Shown here: positions 51,053 through 61,450 of the stretch, in pieces
Position numbering within the stretch: position 1 is the stretch's first letter
How the letters are laid out: every line of letters begins with the position of its first letter
Origin: Haemonchus contortus
Lineage: Eukaryota > Nematoda > Chromadorea > Rhabditida > Trichostrongylidae
Assembly: GCA_000469685.2 (NCBI GenBank)
Contig: LS997563.1
Location: forward strand, 29,117,897-29,181,896
DNA length: 64,000 nucleotides
Direction: 5' to 3'
Translations under genes and position numbers: made by a program
The notes under the pieces: model-generated
The model's input: the letters and a program-made list of their open reading frames with translations, nothing else
What the model was told of the DNA's origin: nothing
The model's database searches: none

Positions 51053-51449
51053 GCTGCGTTCTGACTTTGACGTCCGTCGCGTCCGTCCGTCCAACCGTCC
51101 GACGCGTGCGTGCTGCGATGGCGGTCGCTAGAGTGGTGTTGACAGCGTCGGCACGTGATCTAGCGTTGTCAACAACGGTCAGGCACCGCCGTCGCAGCAC
51201 GCACGCGTCGGACGGACGGACGGACGGACGGTCGGATGAATCGTTGAGGTCTGAAAGCAGGCAAAGTCCGTCCGTTGCGCCCGTCCGTCCGTGCGGCGCG
51301 TTGCGTGCGTACGGAAGCCCTAGCCCACTTGTAGACAATACTCGGTCACTGGACCCCGTGCCAACAAGTGACTGGGGCCGCAGTCGCACGCACGCAACGC
51401 GACCGCAACGCATCGCATGGACGGACGGACGTCAAAGTCGGAAAGCAGC
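51053..51449. mobile_element. foldback MITE with nested GC-rich hairpins (397 bp)
   Basis: Terminal inverted repeats of 26 bp (24 matching): gctgcgttctgactttgacg at the left end and its near complement ending ...gtcggaaagcagc at 51,449. Inside are two large imperfect hairpins. One pairs 'accgtccgacgcgtgcgtgctgcgatgg' (from about 51,095) with 51,180-51,225. The other pairs 'gcgcgttgcgtgcgtacgg' (from about 51,296) with 51,370-51,400. The GTCC/GGAC tetranucleotide recurs throughout. No target duplication was clear. Long frames on both strands here are by-products of the GC-rich palindrome. Confidence 0.75.
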
Positions 51450-51865
51450 ATTCTGCGGGGTAACGGAACTTCTCCCCTATCGCGGCATTCTCCCTTGCGG
51501 CATGCGGCGAATGTCACTGCAATTACCGTACTCACCCCGCCTCCCGCCAATCGGTAGGACGCGATATTTTTCCTTGACTGGCTTGCTTTTTCATTGGATT
51601 TTATCGTTTTTTTCTTCTGTTTCTTTTCAGTTTTCATGTTTATTAGACTTGATTGATTAAAATGACTCCTCCTATATAAACGACGATCAGGATCGCATTG
51701 GAATTGAAAAGAGCGGCCACCAATTCAAATAATTAAAGGACTCCATACCTCAGAAATTGCGCGCTCCAATCTGCCATCGCAATCCTGCGATAGGCGGCGG
51801 GTGCGGCGTGTGCGACGTCGTGTTAAGGGGGAAGTTCCCGGACCCCATTCTGCGGAGTATGTATA

Positions 51866-52079
51866 CATTCACCCAGAAATGGATGAACGCGGTGAAATTC
51901 GTGGTGATTAAAACGACTGTGGCCCCTATCATTGAGGCACAAATTTTAAGTGGGGTAAAGAAGTAGCATCAGCTGGACCTACCTGTCCAATGCACTTGAA
52001 ACCCGTGCCCCAATGATAGGCGCTGAAGTCGTTTTAATCACCACGAATTTTGCCGCGTCCATCCAGTTCTGGGTGAATG
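51866..52079. mobile_element. foldback element with 75-bp inverted arms
   Basis: The left arm 51,866-51,940 and right arm 52,005-52,079 are imperfect reverse complements. The left arm starts 'cattcacccagaaatggatg', and the right arm ends '...gtccatccagttctgggtgaatg'. The 64-bp loop has weaker continuing symmetry. No coding potential. Confidence 0.8.
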
Positions 52080-52625
52080 TTCCGTTACCCCCTTTCACGG
52101 CATAACTCTTAAGAACGTAGCTCTTTCCCTGTCATATGCACGAGACATTGAAAAGGGACCGTGGGTGAGCATGTGGTACATAACAGTAAAGGTGGGGAAT
52201 TTGCTTGCATCACGAGCAGTCCCTCGAGTTGGGACCTGTGGATGGATTACTGTAAGAGTCGTGTGCAAATAAAGGATAATCACTTGGTTTGCATTGCTGC
52301 CATCTGATTACATCTGCTGTCTCCTAGTCTAAACTCCATTCAGTGGTCTTTTTATCGAGTGGGATTAGAGGGCTGCCTCCATACCGTGGCCTAAGAAACC
52401 CACGGGGCTAAGAAAAATAGATGACGGTTATACTTCTGATTGAGTCAACGCTCATTCAAAAAAGAAAAGATACCCTGTGAGCCAAAGTAAGGCGCAGTTT
52501 TCTTGCGTTCCGGTACTGCTTGACCTTTTGAACGGTCGAAAATGAGAAGTTTTAATGTTGAACAATTCCGTTTTGGGATGCGCTGTAGCATTTGACTTCC
52601 TTTCAGAGTTATAGCCCGTTTGCAT

Positions 52626-52659
52626 GAGTATGTATGTATGTGTATGTGTATGTGTGTAT
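52626..52659. repeat. (TATG/TG)n microsatellite
   Basis: Interrupted tatgtatg/tgtatgtg run, directly visible. Confidence 0.85.
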
Positions 52660-52744
52660 TATGTAATGACCAGTTGGGCTACGCACGCCAATGCGTGCAC
52701 CACATGCCCACGCATAGGCCTACGATTAAAAGTGTCAATCGGTT

Positions 52745-53690
52745 GCTCTTGATCTTGAAAATTATGGATCATTAAAGGTTCAACTGATAGGCAACCAATC
52801 AATTGAGTAGTACTCACTAAAGTTCTCAAGTGATAATAACACCATTATAAGATTGCGTTATCACTGGACCTTCTTTCCTCCACGAGTACATCATTAGTTG
52901 AGAATCCCAAATTATTGGCGGTCGGATGAGCTCTGTCGTAAATGATATCAAAACATCAAGTAACCTTGATTTTCCACCAAGTGACAAACCTTGCTGGGTA
53001 GCGGTCGTAATCTATATAATAGTCGTAATCACAAATACATTAAATACCATAGGGGTTAAATTCAATTGGTAAGTGCTCTTATCAGTCGCTATCAGCTGTT
53101 ATCAGTTCCTATCATCGGTCGTCTACGATCTCGCCATACTCCACGTCACACGCCAAACTGTCAAGGCACCACTATTAATGCCATTACTATAGTGGCTCTC
53201 CGCTTCCGAGGGTTTTCACTAGTCCTTATCAGCTCCTGGCCTGGCACCAACCGTTCTTGATCCCGTCACCGAGTACCTACGATCCTGCCACATCTTACTT
53301 AACCTATTAAAATTCCAAGTTCCCATTATTGACAGAAAGTGCGTTACCGATCTTCTATGGTTTCTTATCAGTCCCTATCAGTTGTAATCAATCCCTGTCG
53401 CCGAACATTTACGATCCCTTCACATCCCACGCCACCTATCAAGGTGCCAAGGCTTCATCGCTAATACGAAGGTAGTTACCGATCCGGAGGCTTTTGCCTT
53501 CTAAGGTTCCTTATTCATTTCTAACGATAGTTGTCATTTCCTATCATCTGCCATCAGTGTTCCCCACTTAGCCGATTATATAAGTAGGATACTACTTCTC
53601 CACCAAGCTTACATGTTATTTCACGTGAATCCTAATCGTGCCTACGTGGCGGACGCACAAACGGGCATACAAACAGACACACAAAGTTAG
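52745..53690 (+). repeat. dispersed repeat family A, copy 2
   Basis: Collinear with 22,340-23,351. It begins near 'tcttgaaaattatggatcattaaagg' and ends at 'cagacacacaaagttagcg'. It has the same TTATCAGT-rich middle, without the G run and without a MITE insertion. Confidence 0.65.
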
Positions 53691-53728
53691 CGTTTTATAT
53701 ATATCATGGATTTGGCCAGCTGATATCC

Positions 53729-53770
53729 AAGCCAGTGCAGGCTCGTCTGGGAGGATACAAAGTACTGAAG
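53729..53770 (+). repeat. SINE fragment, third copy
   Basis: 'ctcgtctgggaggata' followed by 'agtactga' matches the body of the SINE at 1988-2292; the flanks do not. Confidence 0.45.
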
Positions 53771-53889
53771 ATGTAACCGGCAAACGGAATTTCGTAAATG
53801 TGAAACGATTTGAGATATCCTGCTGGTTCCTCGTCTATATCATCAGAACATTTTTACACAGTGAAACGTCGAAGACGTGCCAAATTCAA

Positions 53890-53895
53890 TTTATT
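53890..53895 (-). promoter_or_regulatory. poly(A) signal AATAAA, SDR gene
   Basis: 'tttatt' on the plus strand, 13 nt beyond the SDR stop codon on the minus strand. Confidence 0.6.
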
Positions 53896-53907
53896 CGGCT
53901 GAATCAT

Positions 53908-54524
53908 TCAGGAGGACAATACGGCTTCAAAGTCATAGGTATAAGCGCCCATGATCAGCGACGTGCCTCCATCGGCAACGATCATCTGTCCGACGATGTA
54001 CGACGACATCTTACGGTCTGCCAGAAAAGCGATCACATTGGCGATTTCCAGCGGATTGGCGTTGCTTCCACGAGGCACTGCATGCCTTTGACTTCCGTAG
54101 AACTTGTATACCTAAAAAGGAAAAACCCTTTTTAAGCGTCATCGTGAGTTCAGAATTATGTCAAAATAGCCATTTAGAGCAAGTCCACTTTTAGAGGTCA
54201 CTACGACATTCCTTGCCAAAAGGGATTTGTTGCGTTTGAAAGCACTTCGAATGGTGAGGTTTGCGCGCTCCACCTGCAAATCAACCGACCTTTTCGGACT
54301 GCTCCTTGGTTAGGCCATTGTTTTCCATGAAACTTGTTTCCACTATCCCAGGTCTGTAACAGAAGATAATGATGATAAGTAGAGATAAACTGGTCTCATA
54401 ATCAAGCAGTATACTACCTTACACCATTTACTCTCACACCATGTTCGATAAGGTCGACAGCAAGTGCTCTTGTGAACTGGTCGAGGCCTGCCTTCGATAT
54501 CGCGTAGTAGGGATCGTGTTTGAT
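53908..54524 (-). CDS. short-chain dehydrogenase/reductase, 3' exons only
   Basis: Minus-strand exons 54524-54418, 54353-54290 and 54111-53908 join in phase. They encode the classical SDR C-terminal half: the catalytic YxxxK (YYAISK) with AGLDQFTRALAVDL, then HGVRVNGV|RPGIVET, and finally NPLEIANVIAFLADRKMSSY and IVGQMIVADGGTSL. The stop TGA (53,908-53,910) is followed 13 nt later by AATAAA. In-frame sequence up to about 54,640 (GVNISDQHC) may hold the strand before the catalytic Ser. The N-terminal Rossmann TGxxxGIG is not in 54,640-55,240, so the gene is either truncated or its 5' exons lie beyond the retrotransposon. SDRs of this class are NAD(P)-dependent oxidoreductases; the substrate cannot be told. 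Confidence 0.85.
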
Positions 54525-55012
54525 CTGAAACTCAAGTATAGTAGCCATTCTATCAGATAATGGCTTTACCTGCTCCACGACTGAAAAGGAAAGCTCGGTA
54601 CATAGCAAGGTTCTGCAATGCTGGTCAGAAATATTCACACCAATTTCTACTTTAATTTCAAGGTCAAGTTCTCAATCCAAAACCCCTCAGGGCGAGAACC
54701 TCTCACAAAAATCGTTTCCCTTTACTGGCGTAAAGGAATAAGACATAAGTTTCTGAAAAATTCAACCGGATTCCACAACTTGAAGGGCTGATTCTTTGTC
54801 CAAAGTGGAATCACTTTTTTTCTCAAAATATATTTTCTCCGCCAAAAGTGCAGCGAAGCGAAGTTTGAATACCCAAAACCTACTGCGAGATGGTACGAAA
54901 ATCCCGGGAATGGGTGATATAGTACCTCTGCGATGCCGGGTTACTGTATCACACATTCACGGAACTTCAAAATTCATTCTTTGAATATCCTACTTTATAT
55001 AATTCGCTAAGT

Positions 55013-55121
55013 GTGTCTGTTGGTGTGTCGGTGTGTGTGTGTGTGTGTGTCTGTGAGTGTGTGTGTGTGTCTGTGAGTGTGTGTGTGTCTGTGTGTGTGT
55101 GTGTGTGTCGGTGTGTGTGTA
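55013..55121. repeat. (TG)n microsatellite with CTGAG interruptions
   Basis: About 110 bp of gt repeats with regular 'tgtctgtgagtg' interruptions. Frames on both strands within it are low-complexity artefacts. Confidence 0.95.
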
Positions 55122-55290
55122 TACTGAAAACTTCAGTATTTCAGTATTATTATTCGTTTGATACTTTGCTCTGTTCTCTGATGTTAATGGAACTTTCTCA
55201 GCATAAGCCACACGTTTACTGTAACCAGTAACTAGAACAATGCGTTATCTGTCATATCATCACGCATATGTTTTGAGAAGCAGGCTGGCG

Positions 55291-55310
55291 CCCGCATATA
55301 AGCATGCGGG
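55291..55310 (+). promoter_or_regulatory. TATA-containing hairpin, possible LTR promoter
   Basis: CCCGCATATAAGCATGCGGG has a 7-bp stem and a loop that includes part of the TATAAG. It lies 547 bp upstream of the gag frame of the BEL element, where a 5' LTR would be expected. Without the 3' LTR this cannot be confirmed. Confidence 0.35.
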
Positions 55311-55856
55311 TGAAATCATAATCATTCATTCTATTGAACTTCTCCTCTCAGTTTCTTATTTCTTGATTATGCACCGTCACTTTGAGTTTAACTTCATTCA
55401 TAGGATCTCTAAGCACACTTAGCACGATTAGCATTAGAACCCGCTTGGTACTATATCCATTTCTCGGGAGGAGTTAGTGTAGCGCACTTTTGATCCTTTG
55501 ATGTGTTTCTTATCAGAATTATCATTATCTTAGTTAGTAAAGGTTTAATTACCCAAGTTTGAGGTCGTATCGTGTACAAGTCCCGCGTGGCAGAGTTTTA
55601 GCAACGAACATATCTCATATACCTACACGACGACTTTAGTGGTGCATCGACGGCTTATTAGAACCGGAATCTTATTGTTGGAGTTATTCACTCTTGACAG
55701 GTACCGCTCTACTTGTTACTTCGTTACGATTACGTCATCATCGATTTGCTGAGCACGAGCACGAGATCTTCAATATCGTTAACTGTCATAGACAAGTCTG
55801 TCTTTTATCTCATTTCTAACCCCACTAGTCGTTCCGTAAAAAATTATTAGCGTGAA

Positions 55857-56222
55857 ATGGCATCGTTACTAAGAACAAGAAAATCGTTGCTGACCCGGCG
55901 AATCAATTCTTTCGGAGAGTGGCTCAAGGAAAGCGAGAGCTTACTTGAGCACCCAGCCGAAATAGAAGTGTCGAAGCGAGTCAAGGATATTCGGGTTGGA
56001 CTAAAAATATGTGAGGAAGGCATAGTAACCATAGAATCTTCACTGGACAAGCTGGGGGAGGCCTTTGAAGAACTCGAGGAACATTCAGCAGAGGATGACG
56101 AAAAATTCGACAAGTATGTGGACTCAGCGAACGATATGGTTATCAAGCTGAGCACGTACAAGACACAACTGCTACGGGCTTTGGAAGACTGCACGGATCC
56201 TAGCACGGAGCCTATCACTTAG
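55857..56222 (+). CDS. gag: BEL gag, N-terminal part (121 codons)
   Basis: ATG at 55,857 opens a charged, heptad-like, probably helical segment typical of the region preceding the DUF1759-type capsid domain. The frame stops at TAG 56,220-56,222. Homologous sequence (the DUF1759 start, LPEIPIPNFSG) continues immediately in the next frame, so the stop reflects a frame change, not the true end of gag. Confidence 0.75.
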   Translation: MASLLRTRKSLLTRRINSFGEWLKESESLLEHPAEIEVSKRVKDIRVGLKICEEGIVTIESSLDKLGEAFEELEEHSAEDDEKFDKYVDSANDMVIKLSTYKTQLLRALEDCTDPSTEPIT

Positions 56223-57558
56223 TAAACTTCCTGAGATACCCATTCCGAACTTTAGCGGAAAGCGGTGGGAATGGGATAACTATTGGGCGTTATTCCTAGC
56301 AAACGTGCACAACCAAGAACTGACAGATTTGCAGAAATACAACTACCTGCTATCATCACTCACGGGCGAAGCGAGGCAGTCAATATCAAGGTTCCAGGTT
56401 TCTGCAGCAAACTACCATAAAGCCATAGATCATTTAATGAAAAGATATGGTCACAAGGATGGCATAATTCTGGAACTGCACAGAAACTTGAACCTTTGCA
56501 CTGCACGTGGAGCACGAACAATAGATCAGCGACAACTATTCGAAAAGTTGTCAGCAATCGCGGCCCAACTTCGGGACCATGGGGAACATCTGGACAACTA
56601 TCTAACCGTGCATACTTTTCTCCAAAAGTTTCATGCAAGAATCCAGAAGGCTGCAACGAAACGTTGCATGAAATTTGAGACATCCCTCCCTCACGAGGAG
56701 CCACGACAAGCGCAGACGCAAGGGGACTCTGACTGGACGTTGGAACTATGGCTTAACACCATAGACAACATCATCGCAGAAGAAGAAAGGCTACAGGATA
56801 TGCTAGCAAAAGACAAGGAACGATACATATCACAACTGCCCTCGACTAAGGGGCTACTCACAGCAGCATGCGAGTGCTGCAAACTTAAAGGGCATAAATG
56901 GAGTACATGCCCCAAAATTCCAACCCCCTCAGCCCGCAAGGCTTTCCTATCAGAGTCAAACAGATGCCTCAATTGTGGATCAAATACTCACCGACTGGCA
57001 TCATGCACCGCCGGAAGTTGCCGAAAATGCCAGGGAAAACATCATACCGCAATCTGTGCAAAAAACTCAGAGCCACCGACGAACCAGAATTCCAGTCACG
57101 GCACTCTTCAGTCCACACAACAACACCTGTCCAGACCACCATCATCACACCTTCAAAAAGGTAAACCCGGAAAACCAGCGAAACAACACTCGGTCATTAC
57201 TGGAGCTGATGCACCGAAACAAAAAGAAGACAACGATACAGTTGTGTTGCAGGTGCATAAGCGACCACAGAAAGTATGCAACAAGGTCATTCTTCTAGTA
57301 GGCTCGGCCAAAATCCTGGATTCGAGTGGCATTGTCCGGGAGGCAACAGTCTTATTAGACACAGGTTCAGAACTTTCGTTTATCAAAGAAGACTTCGCGA
57401 AGGAACTAGGGTTACCAATACTCAAAAGTACCACACTCAAAATCAGCACGTTCGGTTCACAGGCACCTTCAGCGAAGAATTGCGATCTCAGAAGCTGCAA
57501 ATTCGAGATATTGAAGGCCGTCAACACGAAATTCGTCTCCTCCGCAGCGAACACATAA
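56223..57558 (+). CDS. gag: BEL gag (DUF1759), zinc knuckles and aspartic protease
   Basis: The frame carries the DUF1759-like domain (about 56,224-56,850) and three CCHC zinc knuckles of spacing C-x2-C-x4-H-x4-C between about 56,865 and 57,060. A Pro/Gln/His-rich linker follows, then the aspartic protease of DUF1758 type with the catalytic DTG at 57,358-57,366 (LLDTGSELSF). The protease frame ends at TAA 57,556. Similarity passes into the pol frame around 57,510, before that stop. No ATG is needed if this is expressed by frameshift; the first ATG is at 56,308. Confidence 0.85.
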
Positions 57559-60500
57559 CGGATACAGTAGAGCAAGCAACCCTTGACCAAGAAGCTTTGA
57601 ACTTCATCAATCAGCACGGGATCCTGTTATCATTACAGAAGAAAACAGCAAAACTTAGACCAGAGATCTTATTAGGATGTGACTATCTATGGGAGTTTAT
57701 GATGCCCATAGGCAAACTCACTTTACCTTCCGGCCTTCAACTGATACCAACACTATTTGGCTACATCATCAGTGGCCGTCAACCACTGAAAGTAGAAACA
57801 CCGGTCAAGGCGCTCACTATTTTACACTCGGAGAAGGAAAAAGACATATGGGACCGCCACTGGGCTCTAGAATCTTCAGGAACGGATGAATATTCAGGTT
57901 CAACGTGTAAGGAACTTCGGCAAATTAATGAAAAGTATCTTCAAGATTTCCGCAACACTATACAGAGACGCTATGACGGGTACTATGTAAGACTGCCCTG
58001 GAAATCGAATAGTGACTCTTTGCCAGATAACAAATTGATAGCTCTAAAGCGGTTGCACAAAACTCTTGAGATATACGCACAAAAGAGAGATATTCTCTCA
58101 CAGTATGATAGTATCTTCAGAGAGCAACGAGAAAAAGGAATCATCGAAGAAGTACACGAAGAAACTGTGGCGAAAGGCACGATTATTCACTATTTACCAC
58201 ACCAAGCAGTTATCACTCCCACAAAGGAAACCACCAAAATGAGAATCGTGTTTGACGCCTCAGCACACTACAAAGACAAACCATGCCTAAACGATGTTCT
58301 TTATCAAGGACCGCTCCTGCTTCCAGACCTAGTCTCCATATTACTTCGATTTCGCACCCACAACATTGCGATGATCTCGGATGTAGAGAAAGCTTTCTTA
58401 CAAGTACGTTTGCAAGAGATTGACCGAGACGCAACTCGTTGTCTATGGGTACGAAATGTCTCTCTTCCACCCGATCCTGATAACATAGTGACCTACAGAT
58501 TCACAAGGGTCACATTCGGACTGAATACATCGCCATTTCTCCTTGGAGCTACAATTGCTTTTCACTTGGATCACATGAGTTCCAATATGAATAGTGCCAG
58601 GGAAATCAAAGAGAATCTTTACGTGGACAACCTAATCATAGGTGCACGATCTTCAGAGGAAACTCTCGATAAATATTACATATCTAAAGAGATCTTTAAG
58701 GGGCTCAACATGAACCTTAGAGAGTTTCTATCGAACGATGGCGTCTTTAACAACACCATTGATAGTAAAGACCTCACAAAGGCAACTTGTCCAAAAGTGT
58801 TGGGAATACCTTGGAACTCCATCAGTGACAAGATAATCTTAAAGGGCACAATGACCGCAACCAAAATCATCACGAAACGCACAGTGTCAAAACAGTTGGC
58901 ATCAGTATTCGATCCACTCGGACTAATGGTCCCTGTACTACTACCAGCCAAAGTGTTTCTCCAATCTCTATGGAAAGATGAGTACAGTTGGGATACGCCT
59001 TTGGCACATCACTTGCAGGTGCAGTGGCGCTCCATCATCAGCGAAATAACTACATTTTATAAAGAAATAGAGAGAAAAGTTGCCAATTGCGACGAACCGC
59101 ACACGATGTTCGTCTTCACAGACGCGAGTCAGTTCGCAATGGCCACTTGTGTGTATCTTAGCTTTGAAGCAGGGACGAACCTAATAATGGCGAAATCGAA
59201 ACTGCCGTCAATAAAAACGGCAATAACTGTCCCAAAAATGGAGATGAATGCACTGACACTAGGAGCAAGGGTAGCCCATTTCGCGCACACGTCACTAAGC
59301 AAGGTAATTCGGATACCTAGAATACTCTTCTTCACGGATTCCGAAATAGTATTAGGATGGATCAAATCTCCACCTAATTCCCAAACGGTCGGAGTACTAG
59401 TAGCAAATAGGCTCAAGGAATTAAGGAGTATTATTAACAACTTAGAAGAAAACGGAGCGATCACACTCTTCGGCCACGTACCTACTATGTCTAACCCAGC
59501 CGATTGCGCGACACGCGGACTAACTGCTGCTGGGTGCAAAGAGCACATCTGGTGGAATGGACCTCAACTCATGCACGGGAGTATCACGCAGATACTCAAA
59601 GAGAACGACATGTTCCCAGTAACTAGACAAGAAGACGAAGTTGAAGACCTAGATACAGAGAACGCGACAACAACCCTAATAGCGTTACGGAAAAGCGAGA
59701 TGGAGGAGCCGACATTATTCCATTTATCTCGTTTCAACAACCTCCATAAGGTGCAGAGGGTAGTAGTATACGTTCTCAGGTTCATCCGCCGCCTTCTACA
59801 ACATCTTCCATCGACCCGAATTGATGCTATACTCGAAACGATTCCAGCACTTCGCACAGCCTCTTTGAAGCACGAACTAACGGGACTAGAATTGCGAGAA
59901 GCGAAGAAATGCATCATAAAGGACCATCAGAAAGCAATGGTCGACGAGCACCGAATCAACTCTCAGAAAGATTTAAACATAAAGCCAGATCATGATGGAA
60001 TACTTCGTTGCTACGGTCGACTCGAACATGCAGCAATTCTTCCATCCGCAAATACCCCAATATTCATAGTGCCGAAGACGGCCCTTGCCCGTTTAATTAT
60101 TTGGGAAGCACACCTTCAATATCATCAAGGAGTAGCACACACAATGGCTATTGTCAGAGGATCGTTTTGGATTCCAAAATTACGCCAGCAAGTGTCTCAA
60201 ATAATAAGATCATGTCTACCATGTCAAAAGCTCAACAACTTACCGTTCCGGTATCCTGACATGGAAGCACTCCCAAAAGCGAGAGTCCAAAGAACACGAC
60301 CATTCGAACACGTAGGACTGGACTACTTCGGACCAATGCCAATCCTAATCACGAAGGAAGACAAGTCAAAAGCCTACGGATGCATTTACACATGCCGCAC
60401 AACGCGTCTAATTCATTTGGAACTCGTGGAAAATATGACGACTGAAGCCTTCTTGAACGCGCTCCGTCGAATCTTTGCACGGAGGGGAGTACCGAAAACC

Positions 60501-60938
60501 ATTACATGTGATAACGCACCTACATTTCTCCTGGGAGAACAAATTCTGTTCGATGCGATCAAGCGCATGTTACAAAGCGAAAAAGTAGAGAGTGCGCTAG
60601 CCCGACGAGAAATAGAATGGATTCACATCACGCCTTACGCACCGTGGCAGGGTGGATTTTACGAAAGGCTGATCAAGTCCATAAAACACTCGTTATACAA
60701 AGCGCTCGGAAAACAGACTGTAACATTCGACGATCTTCGAACAATTCTTACAGAAATCGAAGCCGTATTGAATTCACGACCACTAACCTACCAAGAAGAG
60801 AAATGGGAACAACAGCCCATTCTGCGGCCCATTGACTTTTTACAGAATGAAATTGTACTCGATTACCCGTTCGAATATCCAACGAAGGAAGTAATGATAC
60901 GACATATCACACTCCGGAAGAGGCACAACAGCTTGTGA
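57500..60938 (+). CDS. pol: BEL pol: reverse transcriptase, RNase H, integrase
   Basis: The frame is open from 57,276, but similarity starts at about 57,510. The end of the protease domain (LLGCDYLWEF) comes first. RT fingers and palm follow (MRIVFDAS near 58,240; ISDVEKAFLQ near 58,380; YVDN at 58,620-58,631). Next are the Pao A17-type thumb (FDPLGLMVPVLLPAK), RNase H (FTDASQFAMA; FTDSEIVLGWI), integrase zinc finger (H..H..CLPCQK near 60,215), and integrase core Asp 60,321-60,323, Asp 60,510-60,512 and Glu 60,663-60,665. The RT box is YVDN rather than YxDD. The frame ends at TGA 60,936-60,938; the next domain continues in another frame. Confidence 0.92.
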
Positions 60939-61450
60939 ATCAACGAAGAGTCGAAGAAGCACTCAAATCGTCAGTAAAATTGACAGAGAAATTCTGGAAT
61001 ATCTGGAGCACGCAGTATCTGACCAGTCTCAGAGAACATCACAAAATGCACATGGACAACAGACGTGGCACAAGCAAGCAACCGATCGAAGGTAGTGTTG
61101 TTTTACTGTGCGACCCAACACAACCAAGGAACACATGGAAAATAGGGCGCATCGTAAAACTTCAAAGGCACTCATCGGATGCAATACGAGAAGTCCTAAT
61201 AGAATTACCGAACAGAACTCAAGTACGACGACCAGTAAATAAAATCGTGCCACTCGAAATACCGTGGGAAGAGTCTCATTCACACAATCCGCCCACACCT
61301 CCATCAACATCACCACCGCAGTATAATCTACGCAAACGCAAACCCGTTTCATACCAGGAAGTGGACGAAGATAGTACCAACGAACGAAAAGAAGCCCCCT
61401 CCACCTCTCAACACTCCGACTCAACACGCCTCGGCACAAAGAATAAAATG
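60935..61450 (+). CDS. BEL pol C-terminal domain (DUF5641-like), separate frame
   Basis: NQRRVEEALKSSVKLTEKFW and later GSVVLLCDP..PRNTWKIGRI resemble the chromodomain-like DUF5641 that follows integrase in BEL/Pao pol. The domain would normally be continuous with integrase, so the overlap at 60,935-60,938 marks a one-base frame change. The frame remains open to 62,035, but beyond about 61,450 coding similarity has moved to the env frame. Confidence 0.75.

Noticed and set aside
51067..51660. 197-codon plus-strand frame in the GC-rich patch
   Set aside because: It reads through a foldback element; opposite-strand frames are equally long and the composition is low complexity.
54990..55231. His/Thr-rich and Val/Cys-rich frames
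   Set aside because: Translations of the TG microsatellite.
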